A stretch of 5,399 nucleotides of DNA from CAVHXA01 sp963639765 (GTDB lineage: Bacteria > Bacillota > Clostridia > Oscillospirales > Oscillospiraceae): NCBI GenBank assembly GCA_963639765.1, contig CAVHXA010000109.1, positions 1-5,399 of the forward strand, in the 5' to 3' direction. This document shows, one piece after another, positions 1 through 5,128 of the stretch. The notes below the pieces were generated by a model, which saw only the letters and a program-made list of their open reading frames with translations, was not told the origin of the DNA and did not search any database. Within the stretch, counting starts at the first letter, position 1. Each line of letters opens with the position of its first letter. The position numbers and the translations under genes were made by a program.

Positions 1-26
1 TTATACCAAATTCTCCACCACCGACT

Positions 27-449
27 TTACCAAATAGGGATTTTGCCGGGTTTTCTTAGACGATCCTGTGTTCTCTCATCTACAGCATTGGGATACGTTT
101 CGTTCACAATCAGAGAATACACTTCTTCGATGTACAAACGGTTATTGCTGGATGAATTGATATCCTGCGTCAGATATGCAAGCCAGTTCAACATATTAAT
201 CGAATTGCGTTGCGTATCGGTTAATGCTGACACAGGATCGGATTCCTCTGTCAAAGTATCCGTCGGGGCAGGTGCTACCGTAGATATTGTACCCTCTATT
301 GGTGTTCCGGTAATCTGCTCAATGACCGTAGCATCCGGTATATCAGTAGAATTCGGCGCGTAAGATGTGTTATTGCCACATCCTGAGAATGTGATGAGTA
401 GAATAGTAGCGGTAAGCAAGCAAAGTACTGACTTCAAAGATTTCTTCAT
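27..449 (-). CDS. Short lipoprotein, probably the N-terminal part of a longer surface protein
   Basis: The 140-residue product starts MKKSLKSVL, has a hydrophobic stretch at about residues 8-21, and has a lipobox-like FSGC ending at Cys24, so export and lipid anchoring on the outer face of the membrane are likely. Residues 25-75 are a Thr/Pro/Ser-rich linker. Residues 76-131 look folded (QRNSINMLNWLAYL, then YPNAVDERTQDRL). The ATG at 449 was chosen over one 20 codons upstream because GGAGGG (minus strand, 457-462) precedes it at proper spacing and the signal peptide then begins with MKK. From memory, residues 76-131 resemble the start of a much longer clostridial lipoprotein family; this is unchecked. 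After residue 132 the reading ends quickly (KPGKIPIW). One extra base in the T run at 51-54 would instead carry it to a stop at 1-3. Truncation, frameshift or sequencing error are all possible. Function unknown. Confidence 0.75.
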   Translation of the reverse strand: MKKSLKSVLCLLTATILLITFSGCGNNTSYAPNSTDIPDATVIEQITGTPIEGTISTVAPAPTDTLTEESDPVSALTDTQRNSINMLNWLAYLTQDINSSSNNRLYIEEVYSLIVNETYPNAVDERTQDRLRKPGKIPIW

Positions 450-601
450 CGATGTTCCCTCCGTCAACGTAGCAAAAAAACTAACTGCGCACATCAAGTT
501 CAAAAGCAATGCAAGGGAATAATACTAACTTGGACGCGAGATGTTTACACTATGGAAGTTTATATCTTCGTCTCTAATAAAAAATATCAACCAATGAAAT
601 C

Positions 602-630
602 ATTATAACACAAGATAAACATTGCTTCAA
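602..630 (-). promoter_or_regulatory. Sigma-A promoter of the lipoprotein gene
   Basis: Read on the minus strand, TTGAAG (625-630) and a perfect TATAAT (602-607) are separated by exactly 17 bases. The -10 is preceded by TGT, giving an extended -10. It points at the lipoprotein gene and leaves a leader of roughly 145 bases before the ATG at 449. This is the best-matching promoter in the window. The long leader shows no obvious riboswitch or terminator. Confidence 0.78.
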
Positions 631-1090
631 GAAGGTTTCATAAGTTGTCCAAATAGGATCTGTGCGCCGTTTTTTTGAAAATCTCTTTCCGAAAGCCCCC
701 AAAATTTGAAGGGTTTTTGGAGCTTGTTCAAGCCTCTCAGAGCCTGAATTTGCAGGATTGTCAACGGCTGATTCACAATTTGCGGATTAACAAGTAAAAA
801 TCAAGAAGTTCAATATATTTTTGAAGTAAAACACGTCAAAATAACCCTTCATTTTATGATATGGTATTTCGTCTTTTTATCCGTTATCATAATTCTCGTG
901 AGGTGGCCACCCACGAAATCAGGAACCGGGCAACACAACGGAAGACGACCCAAGCGACAGCCGATGCGCGAAACGATTGTGCAAAAAGCACTCTTTTCGC
1001 CAAAGGCTCGCGCCCGAAGTGTCTTTTCTGTGACCACGACAGGTCTTCGCTGTTGCTGCCGTTCCGAGATAGAATGGGAGGGCACCTTTT
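631..1090. other. Gene-free stretch; its right half is a GC-rich, foldable probable leader
   Basis: No reading frame here has a credible ribosome site together with protein-like composition, so I call none. From 631 to about 890 it is AT-rich and shows only an imperfect inverted repeat, AGTTCAA/TTGAAGT (around 808-828). From about 895 the composition shifts to that of the downstream operon. There is a 10-bp perfect palindrome GGTGGCCACC (902-911). A two-part hairpin spans 968-1000 (GCGAAA/TTTCGC outside, GTGC/GCAC inside). A further hairpin spans 1015-1049 (CGAAG/CTTCG and TGTC/GACA with a 3-base bulge). These lie just before the ribosome site of the gene at 1091, so a structured 5' leader or operator is plausible. 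A TATGAT at 855-860 could be a -10, but no good -35 accompanies it. Confidence 0.4.
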
Positions 1091-1528
1091 ATGTTGTTTA
1101 AGAACGATTTCATCACCGAGACCATGAATCCCGAAACCTCGCCGTTTGTCAGTTCCGAACTCGTCAAGGTTGAATTCACCGACTTCGCTTTCCATCAGCT
1201 TGGCTCTGTCCGCAAGACCCGCGGCTATTCCGCGCTCAACAAGTCTACCGTCCTCGAGGAAATGGCGTTGTACATCACGGCACATGAGGCCGCCGGCATC
1301 GGCTTTAACGAGGACTGCCAGACCATCCGCTTCGATGACCGCCTCAACATCCTGATGTTCAAGGCGGATGGCATCTGGTACATAGCGGACATCTTCATCT
1401 ACGTTGCACCCACTGCCAACGGTGCTGCTGTTTCCAAGAATCCTATCGATGAAGCTTCAACCGACTTCATGTTCCACGAGACTTCGGGCTGCCGTTTGCC
1501 GAAGGGCGAAAAGGCGGTGATCGTGTGA
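1091..1528 (+). CDS. Unrecognised 145-residue protein, first gene of a three-gene operon
   Basis: I do not recognise this family. The start is well supported: GGGAGGG (1076-1082) lies 8 bases before the ATG. The protein is mixed alpha/beta in character, with no signal peptide, membrane segment or obvious enzyme motif. Residues 48-70 look helical. Residues 78-106 alternate hydrophobic and polar like beta strands (FDDRLNILMFKADGIWYIAD). Two cysteines (76, 134) are far apart and do not suggest a metal site. Its stop overlaps the next gene's GTG start by 4 nt, so the two are probably translated together. The gene is GC-rich: by hand count 37 of 60 bases in 1201-1260 are G or C, against 25 of 60 in 4081-4140 within int. 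This suggests a different origin from the recombination genes. An accessory or regulatory cytoplasmic protein is a guess from context only. Confidence 0.75.
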   Translation: MLFKNDFITETMNPETSPFVSSELVKVEFTDFAFHQLGSVRKTRGYSALNKSTVLEEMALYITAHEAAGIGFNEDCQTIRFDDRLNILMFKADGIWYIADIFIYVAPTANGAAVSKNPIDEASTDFMFHETSGCRLPKGEKAVIV

Positions 1529-1800
1529 AGCGTTTCACGAAGAACTGCGCCGATTGCAGATTCGCAGGCACCTGCTTCCTGCGTCATAACGAATCCCTTC
1601 GCATCCTGGGATGCCCCTACGTTGAAGATGTGGAGGATGATTCACTGGATTATCGCAACCCGGAAGGCTATTCCGATCCTACGGCCTACTTCGCACTTCG
1701 CAATATTCCGCACGATGAGGGAACGACGGCCCACAGCCGCCCCCACGGCACGTCGAACCGGATGGGAGCCTATGCCTCCGGAACAGGACGTGGCGTATGA
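1525..1800 (+). CDS. Small four-cysteine protein, probable zinc-binding
   Basis: This is a 91-residue protein starting at GTG. The start is supported by AAGGCGGTGAT (1511-1521), one mismatch from the ideal Shine-Dalgarno sequence, with 7 bases between AAGGCGG and the GTG. Four cysteines at residues 8, 11, 17 and 30 form CX2CX5CX12C in the basic N-terminal third, a spacing that could hold one zinc ion. The middle is acidic (VEDVEDDSLDY). The C-terminal 35 residues are rich in Gly, Ser, His and Arg and look disordered. There is no membrane segment. It overlaps both neighbours by 4 nt (GTGA upstream, ATGA downstream), so tight co-translation with the sigma-like protein is likely. A nucleic-acid-binding or protein-partner role is inference; I do not recognise a named family. 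A redox rather than zinc role for the cysteines cannot be excluded. Confidence 0.7.
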   Translation: MKRFTKNCADCRFAGTCFLRHNESLRILGCPYVEDVEDDSLDYRNPEGYSDPTAYFALRNIPHDEGTTAHSRPHGTSNRMGAYASGTGRGV

Positions 1801-2264
1801 AGACTCCCGGGGATTTCGACTACGACATCTGGAAGGATGAGAACGGTCTCTACTTCGTTCGCGTAAAGCGTACCGGCGAGATCACCCAAGTTTCGGAGGA
1901 GGTTGTGCGAGAGCTCTGGCTGGAGTTGTATCGCATGAGCCGGTACTGCTTGAACACAACGTTCATCGATGCGGACGGCTGTAAGCGAAGTCGAATCGTG
2001 TCCTTGGACGAAGCAAGGGATTCCGATACAGACGATTCCGATTCTTGCTTCGTCGGATCGGAAAATCCGTATGATGCTGTGGAGAACGAAATGATGGAAA
2101 GTACTTTTCTCAAGGTACTGACCCCAAAACAGCGGCGGATTTACGAGCTTCGATTCAAAATGCGACTGAGCATATCGGAGTGTGCAAACCGACTTGGAGT
2201 AAGTTCAAGGAACGTTGATAAGCTGATTCGGCTTATCAGGAACAAAGCAAAACGCTTTTTTTGA
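1797..2264 (+). CDS. Sigma-70 region-4-like helix-turn-helix regulator
   Basis: The 155-residue protein ends in a domain (about 104-155) typical of sigma-70 region 4. It begins LTPKQRRIYELRF, continues with a first helix, then LSISECANRLGVSSRNVDKLIR, a helix-turn-helix that in sigma factors contacts the -35 element. Before it, NPYDAVENEMM (90-100) matches the linker usually seen ahead of region 4 in element-borne sigma-like proteins. Residues 70-84 are an acidic Asp/Ser run. The N-terminal 60 residues do not show a clear region 2, so it may not melt a -10 by itself and could act as an auxiliary or partial sigma, comparable in general type to the small sigma-like ORFs of conjugative transposons. 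The ATG overlaps the previous stop by ATGA; AGGA at 1785-1788 is a modest ribosome site. A LuxR-like DNA-binding protein is the main alternative. Its target may be the region just downstream, but this is untested. Confidence 0.78.
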   Translation: MKTPGDFDYDIWKDENGLYFVRVKRTGEITQVSEEVVRELWLELYRMSRYCLNTTFIDADGCKRSRIVSLDEARDSDTDDSDSCFVGSENPYDAVENEMMESTFLKVLTPKQRRIYELRFKMRLSISECANRLGVSSRNVDKLIRLIRNKAKRFF

Positions 2265-2291
2265 AAAAAGGTTCGTGTTTTGGTTCAAAAT

Positions 2292-2329
2292 CCTCCTATA
2301 CATTATAGAGGGGTATTTGAAATTCCTCT
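2292..2329 (+). promoter_or_regulatory. Mutually exclusive hairpins just after the sigma-like gene
   Basis: CCTC-c-TATA (2292-2300) can pair with TATA-GAGG (2304-2311) over a 3-base loop, with one bulged C. The same AGAGG (2307-2311) can instead pair with CCTCT (2325-2329). Both cannot form at once. The site lies 28 bases after the sigma-like stop codon. It could be a switch, an operator, or part of a promoter read by that protein. The stems are short, so chance is possible. Confidence 0.35.
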
Positions 2330-2431
2330 CCATCGCCGCAGAAGCGGCAAGCGAAACTCACTCCGATCCTTGAAAACTTCAAATCATTTCATCAGGTACA
2401 TTCCTGTGCGGGGGAATATTCCCCAAGCCGC

Positions 2432-2539
2432 ATGATGACACGCCAAGACGCACCTGCCCGAAAGGGTAATCACGAAAAGCAAGGTGTCGAGCGATTTCGG
2501 GTCATCAGAAATATCCGCTTGCAACGGATACGGCTATGA
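2432..2539 (+). CDS. Possible 35-residue basic micro-ORF in the structured region
   Basis: An ATG at 2432 (followed at once by a second ATG) opens a 35-codon frame. The product is strongly basic, with many Arg and Lys residues and an Arg-rich end (IRNIRLQRIRL). It has no good ribosome site: the nearest purine run (2410-2415) is 17 bases away and inside a hairpin. Its stop overlaps, by ATGA, a 7-codon frame (MTTRKGQ, 2536-2559), whose stop in turn overlaps a 4-codon frame (MILP, 2556-2570). Such nesting may be chance. It is recorded because of position and pattern, not because coding is shown. Confidence 0.2.
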   Translation: MMTRQDAPARKGNHEKQGVERFRVIRNIRLQRIRL

Positions 2540-2612
2540 CAACGCGCAAGGGACAATGATACTTCCGTAACTCGCGGCTCGGCCACAACGAAGGCGGAGA
2601 GGTTAGATTCCT

Positions 2613-2666
2613 ATGAGGCAGATTCGCAAACTGCCGCCTGACGAAATCCCGGCCTCCGGGGGATAG
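2613..2666 (+). CDS. Possible 17-residue upstream ORF
   Basis: The frame encodes MRQIRKLPPDEIPASGG. GGAGAGG (2596-2602) lies 10 bases before the ATG, a reasonable ribosome site. Its last codons run through the hairpin CCCGG-CCT-CCGGG (2648-2660), and its stop (2664-2666) sits just before the next mini-ORF at 2672. Translating ribosomes would open that hairpin and free GGGGG (2658-2662), the likely ribosome site of the next frame. A regulatory leader peptide is therefore plausible, but expression is unproven. Confidence 0.3.
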   Translation: MRQIRKLPPDEIPASGG

Positions 2667-2671
2667 CTCGA

Positions 2672-2752
2672 ATGGGAGGTGCTTACATAGCCGGAGCAAT
2701 CCGGTTCATCCCAATACACGGAGATATACGAAATACACGAAAACGGAGATGA
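2672..2752 (+). CDS. Possible 26-residue leader peptide or microprotein coupled to the toxin gene
   Basis: The frame begins MGGAYIAGAIRF and ends in the basic run RNTRKRR. GGGGG (2658-2662) is 9 bases before the ATG and half buried in the 2648-2660 hairpin. The stop codon TGA (2750-2752) overlaps the ATG at 2749 of the MazF-like gene in the classic ATGA arrangement. That gene has only GGAG directly touching its ATG, so re-initiation after this frame could set toxin level. The peptide is too short for a known MazE-type antitoxin. It may be a coupling ORF, a microprotein, or chance. Confidence 0.35.
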   Translation: MGGAYIAGAIRFIPIHGDIRNTRKRR

Positions 2753-3126
2753 TGCGATTGAACGAAGATTGGGAATATAAGCGCGGCGATATTTACCTTG
2801 CGGATCTGAATCCCGTAATCGGAGCGGAACTCGGCGGTATTCGTCCGGTGCTGGTGCTGCAAAACAATGTCGGCAATCATTACGCACCCACGCTGATCGT
2901 TGCACCCATGACTTCCAACATTCTGAAAAAGCCGAGGCAGCCCACACACTTCCTTCTGAAGAAAACGAATGGATTGAGCATGGCCTCTATGGTGATACTG
3001 GAGCAGATCAAGACGCTGGATAAGCGCAGGATCATCAAATACATGGGCACAGTGGATCGTGAGATTCTGGAAAGCCCCGAATTTCGAAATTGCCTATCCG
3101 TGAGCCTTGCGCTAAATTCAGATTAA
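2749..3126 (+). CDS. mazF: MazF/PemK-family toxin (endoribonuclease), apparently without antitoxin gene
   Basis: The 125-residue protein shows the whole MazF/PemK fold pattern: KRGDIYLADLNPVIGAELGG (11-30), then IRPVLVLQNNVGN, TLIVAPMTS, SMVILEQIKTLDKRRI, and a C-terminal helix. Arg32 after the Gly pair and Thr55 of PMTS correspond to the catalytic Arg and Thr known in Bacillus MazF, so it should be able to cut RNA. Length is normal for the family plus about nine extra N-terminal residues. The start is uncertain. ATG 2749 overlaps a mini-ORF stop but has GGAG directly against it, while TTG 2758 sits 9 bases after that GGAG and would give MNEDWEYKRGD. No MazE-like gene lies upstream; the three-gene operon ends 484 bases away. 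Toxin-antitoxin stabilisation of the element is the likely role. The antitoxin could be distant, be the 26-residue frame, or be absent because the protein has become a housekeeping regulator. Confidence 0.9.
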   Translation: MMRLNEDWEYKRGDIYLADLNPVIGAELGGIRPVLVLQNNVGNHYAPTLIVAPMTSNILKKPRQPTHFLLKKTNGLSMASMVILEQIKTLDKRRIIKYMGTVDREILESPEFRNCLSVSLALNSD

Positions 3127-3136
3127 AATCTATAAT
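3107..3136 (+). promoter_or_regulatory. Probable sigma-A promoter for xis
   Basis: TTGCGC (3107-3112) and a perfect TATAAT (3131-3136) are 18 bases apart. The -35 lies inside the end of the MazF-like gene and the -10 just after its stop, so xis could be expressed independently of the toxin. The -35 matches only its TTG half, so the strength is uncertain. Transcription would begin around 3143, about 50 bases before the xis ATG. Confidence 0.5.
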
Positions 3137-3192
3137 ATGTAGCAGGAAGTTCAGCCAAAACGTAGACGAACAAAGAAAGGATGCGTTGAGTA

Positions 3193-3396
3193 ATGAATAC
3201 AAAACATGAAGTTCCAATCTGGGAAAAGAGCAATTTAACATTGGAGGAAGCAGCCGCATACTCAGGTATTGGCACAAGTAAGCTTCGAGAAATATCTGAC
3301 AGGAAGAATTGTGAGTTTGTTCTCTGGAACGGTGCAAAGAGGCTTTTGAAACGTAGGAAGTTAGATGAGTATTTGGAGCGGGAGTTTTCAATTTGA
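3193..3396 (+). CDS. xis: Excisionase of Tn916 Xis type
   Basis: The 67-residue basic protein closely follows the Tn916 Xis pattern: VPIWEKSNLTLEEAAAYSGI, then GTSKLREISDR, then a wing with NGAKRLLKRRKLDEYLE. This is a winged helix-turn-helix DNA-binding protein (helices at about 15-37, wing at about 42-58). Such proteins bend the element ends and steer the integrase towards excision. Its size equals the family's usual 65-70 residues, so it looks intact. The ATG follows AAAGAAAGG (3172-3180) by 12 bases, longer than ideal, so translation may be modest; no better in-frame start exists. Unlike Tn916, where int follows xis closely, here 279 bases separate it from int, so the two may be under separate control. 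It sits between the toxin gene and int on the same strand. Confidence 0.88.
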   Translation: MNTKHEVPIWEKSNLTLEEAAAYSGIGTSKLREISDRKNCEFVLWNGAKRLLKRRKLDEYLEREFSI

Positions 3397-3675
3397 TTTT
3401 AGTGACTGTCACGACATCGTTGCGCTGAAGGGATTCCCTGCTTTAAAATGAATACTGAACCGGGAGACAAATAAAGCGAACGCAAGAATGATGCTTTTAT
3501 TGTAATGTACGAAAGGAGGTTCCAAAGTCTCGCACTATACTATCTCCTCTGATTATGCTTCGATCGTGCACTTCGTTTTAGCTCTTCCGGTTCGAATGCT
3601 TCTTGCGCAGAAGTTCACATTTTAGCCGACACATGGTGGTATTTTATCTCGACATTCATGCTTGGGGGTGATATA
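3397..3675. other. Xis-int spacer with a palindrome and an orphan ribosome site
   Basis: No gene is evident. GTGAC-T-GTCAC (3402-3412), an 11-base interrupted palindrome, lies just after xis and could be an operator. AAAGGAGGT (3512-3520) is a near-perfect Shine-Dalgarno sequence without any ATG, GTG or TTG at usable distance; AGGAG in it can pair with CTCCT (3544-3548). No convincing sigma-A promoter for int was found; TTCACA (3614-3619) with TGGTAT (3637-3642) is poor. The spacer may hold int control elements or be the remnant of a lost small gene. Confidence 0.4.
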
Positions 3676-4938
3676 ATGGTAGTTAAGAGGAAAGACAATA
3701 AGAAGCGCGTGCTAAAGGAAGGCGAATATCAGCGTTCCAACGGGAGCTATGAATATCGTTGGCGCACGGAAGACGGCAAGAGGCACTATACCTACGCTAC
3801 CACATTGGAAGAGCTGCGCGAAAAGGAGAAATCTATCCTCAGAGATAAGAGCGAAGGTATTCGTACTGATGCAGGTAATATCACTATAAATGACATTTAC
3901 GAGTTGTGGTGTAGATTGAAGAAAGGCTTGAAGGACAATACATTTCAAAACTACAAGTATATGTACGAACAATTTGTATTCCCTGATTTCGGGAAAAAGA
4001 GAATTAAGAGCCTCAAACGGTCAGATATAAGATTGTTCTACAACAACTTGGCGGATGAAAAACTGCTCAAAGTGGCCAGCATTGACAATATACATACCGT
4101 TCTTCATCAGGTGTTGGATATTGCTGTGGAGGACTGCTACCTTCGGACAAATCCATCTGATAACGCCTTGAAAGAGTTAAGGCAATCACATAACTTTGAT
4201 GGGGATAGGCGCATGGCACTGACTGTCCCGGAACAGCGGCTCTTTTCTTCTTATTTGGAGAAAAACCCGCAGTATCATCACTGGAAGCCTATCTTTACGG
4301 TAATGATGGAAGCTGGTCTGAGAGTGGGGGAAGCGACGGGACTCCGCTGGGAAGATGTCGATATAGAAAACGGAATTATCGATGTCAATCACACGTTGGT
4401 ATATTATAACCATGGGAAGGGCGGTTGCTACTTTGGAATCAACTCTCCGAAGACTGCTTCAGGACGAAGAATGGTTCCGATGACCCAAACCGTAAAAAAG
4501 GTTCTTATTGAGGAAAAACACCGTCAGGATTGTGAAGGAATCAAATGCGTAGCACGCGTGGATGGGTACACGGATTTTATTTTCGTAAACCGGTTCGGAA
4601 ACGTGCAGAATCAAGGAACCTTGAATAGGGCCCTGCAACGTATTATGAGAGACTGCAACCAAGAGATATTGGAACAAGTTGGAAAAAGGAAAATGAAGCA
4701 GTGCGATGTTGTGCTACTTCCAAAGTTCTCCTGTCATTCTCTTAGGCATACTTGTGCAACGCGTCTTTGTGAGGCTGGCATCAATATGAAAGTCATTCAG
4801 GATTTTCTCGGTCATGCGGACATTAGAACAACGATGAATATCTACACGGATGCAACTAAGGACTTCAAGTCGAAGGAGATAGGTCGATTTAGTGATTTCC
4901 TTGCCCAGAAGATGGAAATGGTCACTAGGGCGGACTAA
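3676..4938 (+). CDS. int: Tyrosine-recombinase integrase, Tn916 Int type
   Basis: The 420-residue protein has the three parts of Tn916-type integrases. Residues about 10-55 are an N-terminal arm-binding domain (YQRSNGSYEYRWRTEDGKR). Residues 68-165 are a SAM-like core-binding domain. Residues 180-410 are the catalytic domain. All catalytic positions are present: Arg216 (AGLRVGEATG), Lys259 (SPKTASGRR), His354 and Arg357 (HSLRH), His380 (LGHADIRTTMNIY) and the nucleophile Tyr390. The protein should therefore be active; it cuts and rejoins attachment sites through a covalent Tyr-DNA link. The ATG at 3676 was preferred because GGGGGTG (3664-3670) precedes it by 5 bases; an in-frame ATG at 3658 would add six residues but lacks a good site. 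Length is typical. Three TTACCACCA repeats follow the stop, matching the expected position of arm sites. It is less GC-rich than the operon at 1091-2264. Confidence 0.95.
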   Translation: MVVKRKDNKKRVLKEGEYQRSNGSYEYRWRTEDGKRHYTYATTLEELREKEKSILRDKSEGIRTDAGNITINDIYELWCRLKKGLKDNTFQNYKYMYEQFVFPDFGKKRIKSLKRSDIRLFYNNLADEKLLKVASIDNIHTVLHQVLDIAVEDCYLRTNPSDNALKELRQSHNFDGDRRMALTVPEQRLFSSYLEKNPQYHHWKPIFTVMMEAGLRVGEATGLRWEDVDIENGIIDVNHTLVYYNHGKGGCYFGINSPKTASGRRMVPMTQTVKKVLIEEKHRQDCEGIKCVARVDGYTDFIFVNRFGNVQNQGTLNRALQRIMRDCNQEILEQVGKRKMKQCDVVLLPKFSCHSLRHTCATRLCEAGINMKVIQDFLGHADIRTTMNIYTDATKDFKSKEIGRFSDFLAQKMEMVTRAD

Positions 4939-4945
4939 GCAAGGC

Positions 4946-4977
4946 TTACCACCACACTTACCACCAATTTACCACCA
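4946..4977. repeat. Three TTACCACCA direct repeats, probable integrase arm-type sites
   Basis: TTACCACCA occurs exactly at 4946-4954, 4958-4966 and 4969-4977, at 12- and 11-base steps, about one helical turn, so the copies face the same side of DNA. They begin 8 bases after the int stop. Arrays of this kind next to int are where the N-terminal domain of Tn916/lambda-type integrases binds. The strand-exchange core would then lie not far to the right, but no matching repeat was found to fix it. Confidence 0.65.
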
Positions 4978-5128
4978 AACCATCAAAACAGTCAATGACT
5001 TATAGAGGGTTGTGAATGATATGCCTTCTAGAAAACCGTTATAACAAGGGACTTGCAGAGTATTAGACGGTTATCAATCGAACGACATTGTGTTCCCGAC
5101 AATGAAGCCTTTGGGCAGCGACAAGTGA

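Larger units (their letters stand above)
2335..2748 (+). other. Structured, mostly non-coding region upstream of the MazF-like gene
   Basis: These 410 bases hold no ordinary gene but many clean stems in the sense orientation. They are GCCGC-AGAA-GCGGC (2335-2348); a nested hairpin 2390-2437 with CATCA/TGATG outside, TGCGG/CCGCA next and the palindrome GGGGAATATTCCCC inside; TGCCC-GAAA-GGGTA (2455-2468) with a GNRA tetraloop; and GTCAT/ATGAC (2501-2505 with 2536-2540) enclosing TATCCG/CGGATA (2512-2530). The last two are GGCAG/CTGCC (2617-2635) and CCCGG-CCT-CCGGG (2648-2660). This density, and the GNRA loop, suggest a folded RNA, perhaps a long leader of the toxin gene. I cannot match it to a named RNA family. 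An origin of transfer or a protein-bound DNA region are alternatives. Confidence 0.45.
1091..4977 (+). mobile_element. Integrase-proximal part of an integrative element (ends unresolved)
   Basis: Xis, Int and the arm-like repeats make a recombination module, and the sigma-like protein and MazF-like toxin are common passengers of Firmicute integrative elements. All six genes share one strand. The right end should lie between 4977 and about 5340. The left end is unknown: I placed it at the operon start only because composition and gene type change there. No relaxase, replication protein, coupling protein or secretion gene is present in the window, so this is a small non-self-transferable element, a decayed one, or one end of a larger element. 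No direct repeat long enough to serve as a convincing att pair was found by eye. Confidence 0.5.

Noticed and set aside
856..1127. Overlapping plus-strand frames of 81 and 88 codons
   Set aside because: No ribosome site, low-complexity Arg/Cys/Ser-rich products without protein-like patterns, and hairpins running through the region; more likely non-coding leader.
887..1285. Minus-strand frame of 132 codons
   Set aside because: It overlaps the well-supported gene at 1091 on the other strand and has no ribosome site; a shadow of the GC-rich coding region.
2253..2272. T run then A run at the end of the sigma-like gene as a terminator
   Set aside because: The T run is inside the last codons and no GC-rich stem precedes it.
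2390..2748. Type III toxin-antitoxin RNA
   Set aside because: No tandem repeat units are present and the toxin is a plain MazF/PemK type by motif; kept only as a loose analogy.
2603..2947. Minus-strand frame of 114 codons opposite the structured region and toxin gene
   Set aside because: It runs antisense through conserved MazF motifs and has no ribosome site; a shadow frame.
3589..3597. GGTTCGAAT resembling a tRNA T-loop
   Set aside because: The flanking bases cannot form the 5-bp T-stem, and no anticodon or acceptor stem is present.
3672..3677. TATAAT overlapping the int start codon as a promoter
   Set aside because: It overlaps the ATG itself and has no matching -35; it is a by-product of the GGGGGTGATATAATG start region.
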